From Legionella sp. (GTDB lineage: Bacteria; Pseudomonadota; Gammaproteobacteria; Legionellales; Legionellaceae): a stretch of 6,496 nt of DNA. The stretch is from NCBI GenBank assembly GCA_003507515.1, contig DNVL01000267.1:1-6496 (forward strand), in the 5' to 3' direction. A model generated the notes under the pieces. The model was not told the origin of the DNA. It searched no databases and saw only the letters and a list, made by a program, of their open reading frames with translations. Both the position numbers and the translations under genes were made by a program. Shown in pieces: positions 6,081 to 6,496 of this stretch; the stretch's first letter is position 1, and every line of letters begins with the position of its first letter.

Positions 6081-6496
6081 GCCTGTTCCATCTCCTCCAA
6101 CCAGCTATACCCTTTGTCTTCTAGCTCTAACGCCAGTGATTTATCACCGGATTTGATGATGCGCCCGTGGGCTAAGACGTGAATAAAATCAGGTTCAATG
6201 TAATTGAGCAACCGTTGATAATGCGTGACCAAAATAATGCTGCGGTCAGGCGCACGCATGGCGTTAATGCCCTCTGATATCACACGTAGCGCGTCAATAT
6301 CCAACCCAGAATCCGTCTCATCCAGAATGGCTAACTTAGGCTCAAGGGCGGCCATTTGCAAAATCTCATTGCGTTTCTTCTCACCCCCCGAAAAACCTTC
6401 ATTGATGCTTCGGTATAAGAAACTTTCATCCATATCGAGCAATTTACATTGAGCACGGATAAAACTCAAAAACTCAATGGCGTCCATGGACGGCCT
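6077..6496 (-). CDS. sufC: Fe-S assembly ATPase SufC, 5' part cut by the window edge
   Basis: SufC is the ABC-type ATPase of the SufBC2D scaffold and drives the rearrangement needed for cluster assembly. It is a soluble ATPase, not a transporter. The window holds 139 codons of a protein usually near 250 aa. The frame is open to the right edge, so the first ATG in view (6487) is internal and the Walker A motif lies outside. What remains contains the ABC signature SGGEKKR (complement of 6371-6391), Walker B with its catalytic Glu in [12 protein letters not shown], the switch histidine in VTHYQR, and the C-terminal [23 protein letters not shown] that matches E. coli SufC closely. [16 protein letters not shown] is specific to SufC among ABC ATPases. 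It overlaps sufD by 4 nt. sufB and any regulator such as IscR would be expected further right, beyond view. Confidence 0.96.
   Translation of the reverse strand, partial: RPSMDAIEFLSFIRAQCKLLDMDESFLYRSINEGFSGGEKKRNEILQMAALEPKLAILDETDSGLDIDALRVISEGINAMRAPDRSIILVTHYQRLLNYIEPDFIHVLAHGRIIKSGDKSLALELEDKGYSWLEEMEQA
6092..6098 (-). promoter_or_regulatory. Ribosome binding site of sufD
   Basis: GGAGGAG on the - strand, within the last codons of sufC, lies 11 nt before the ATG at 6080. The site is strong but its spacing is long. Coupled translation through the ATGA overlap probably helps. Confidence 0.5.

Larger units (their letters stand above)
1810..6496 (-). other. Probable single transcription unit sufC-sufD-sufS-sufU-sufT-like-epmA
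   Basis: Six - strand genes follow with junctions of 4-nt overlap (sufC/sufD), 8-nt overlap (sufD/sufS), 1-nt overlap (sufS/sufU), 1-nt gap (sufU/SufT-like) and 7-nt gap (SufT-like/epmA). No room exists for internal terminators or separate intergenic promoters, so a polycistronic mRNA is the simplest reading. The promoter and probably sufB lie beyond the right edge. SufA and SufE genes are absent from the visible part. Promoters inside coding sequence, for example for epmA, cannot be excluded. Confidence 0.8.

Noticed and set aside
5418..6232. Repeated 13-mer ATAATGCGTGACC in sufD and sufC
   Set aside because: Both copies encode the peptide VTHY on the - strand by coincidence of codon choice, with no similarity around them.
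1..6496. Mobile element, CRISPR, prophage, tRNA or defence system
   Set aside because: Nearly every base is taken up by recognised housekeeping genes. I saw no transposase, spaced repeats, tRNA-like clover or unfamiliar gene.

Overview
The window is a compact stretch of bacterial chromosome made of housekeeping genes. It points to a gammaproteobacterium. LolB (outer-membrane lipoprotein receptor) and EpmA (beta-lysylation of EF-P) are both characteristic of that class, and the CoaD, PlsC and EpmA sequences look gammaproteobacterial. Base composition is fairly balanced by eye. Using a SUF operon with a SufU scaffold/transfer protein, instead of the enterobacterial SufA/SufE set, suggests a lineage outside the Enterobacterales. 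A Legionella-like or other deep-branching gammaproteobacterium is my guess, not something the sequence proves.

Layout, left to right. (1) The 3' part of a plsC-type acyltransferase gene runs on the + strand and is cut by the left edge. (2) coaD lies on the - strand and converges on plsC, with coding 3' ends overlapping by 32 bp. (3) A short divergent intergenic region (about 1063-1137) probably holds promoters for coaD and lolB. (4) lolB is on the + strand; its better start is at 1138, giving a 200-aa lipoprotein. (5) A 69-bp convergent gap (1741-1809) shows no convincing terminator. (6) From 6496 down to 1810 there is one tight - strand block, sufC (cut by the right edge), sufD, sufS, sufU, a SufT/MIP18-family gene and epmA. 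Its junctions range from an 8-nt overlap to a 7-nt gap.

How the genes work together. SufS strips sulfur from cysteine, SufU accepts it, and SufC and SufD (with SufB, presumably just beyond the right edge) form the Fe-S cluster scaffold. The small MIP18-family protein probably helps maturation or delivery of clusters. epmA is the last gene of the block. Its product attaches beta-lysine to EF-P, and that beta-lysine is made by the radical-SAM Fe-S enzyme EpmB, so the linkage has a possible metabolic logic. CoaD (coenzyme A), PlsC (phosphatidic acid) and LolB (lipoprotein sorting) are separate envelope and cofactor functions.

I found no RNA gene, mobile element, CRISPR array, prophage or toxin-antitoxin pair, and no stretch longer than about 75 bases without a gene. 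I do not see an undescribed system here. The points most worth a second look are a probable SufU-type zinc-swap histidine in SufS, the joining of epmA to the suf block, the overlapping divergent promoters and a perfect 9-bp hairpin inside lolB.
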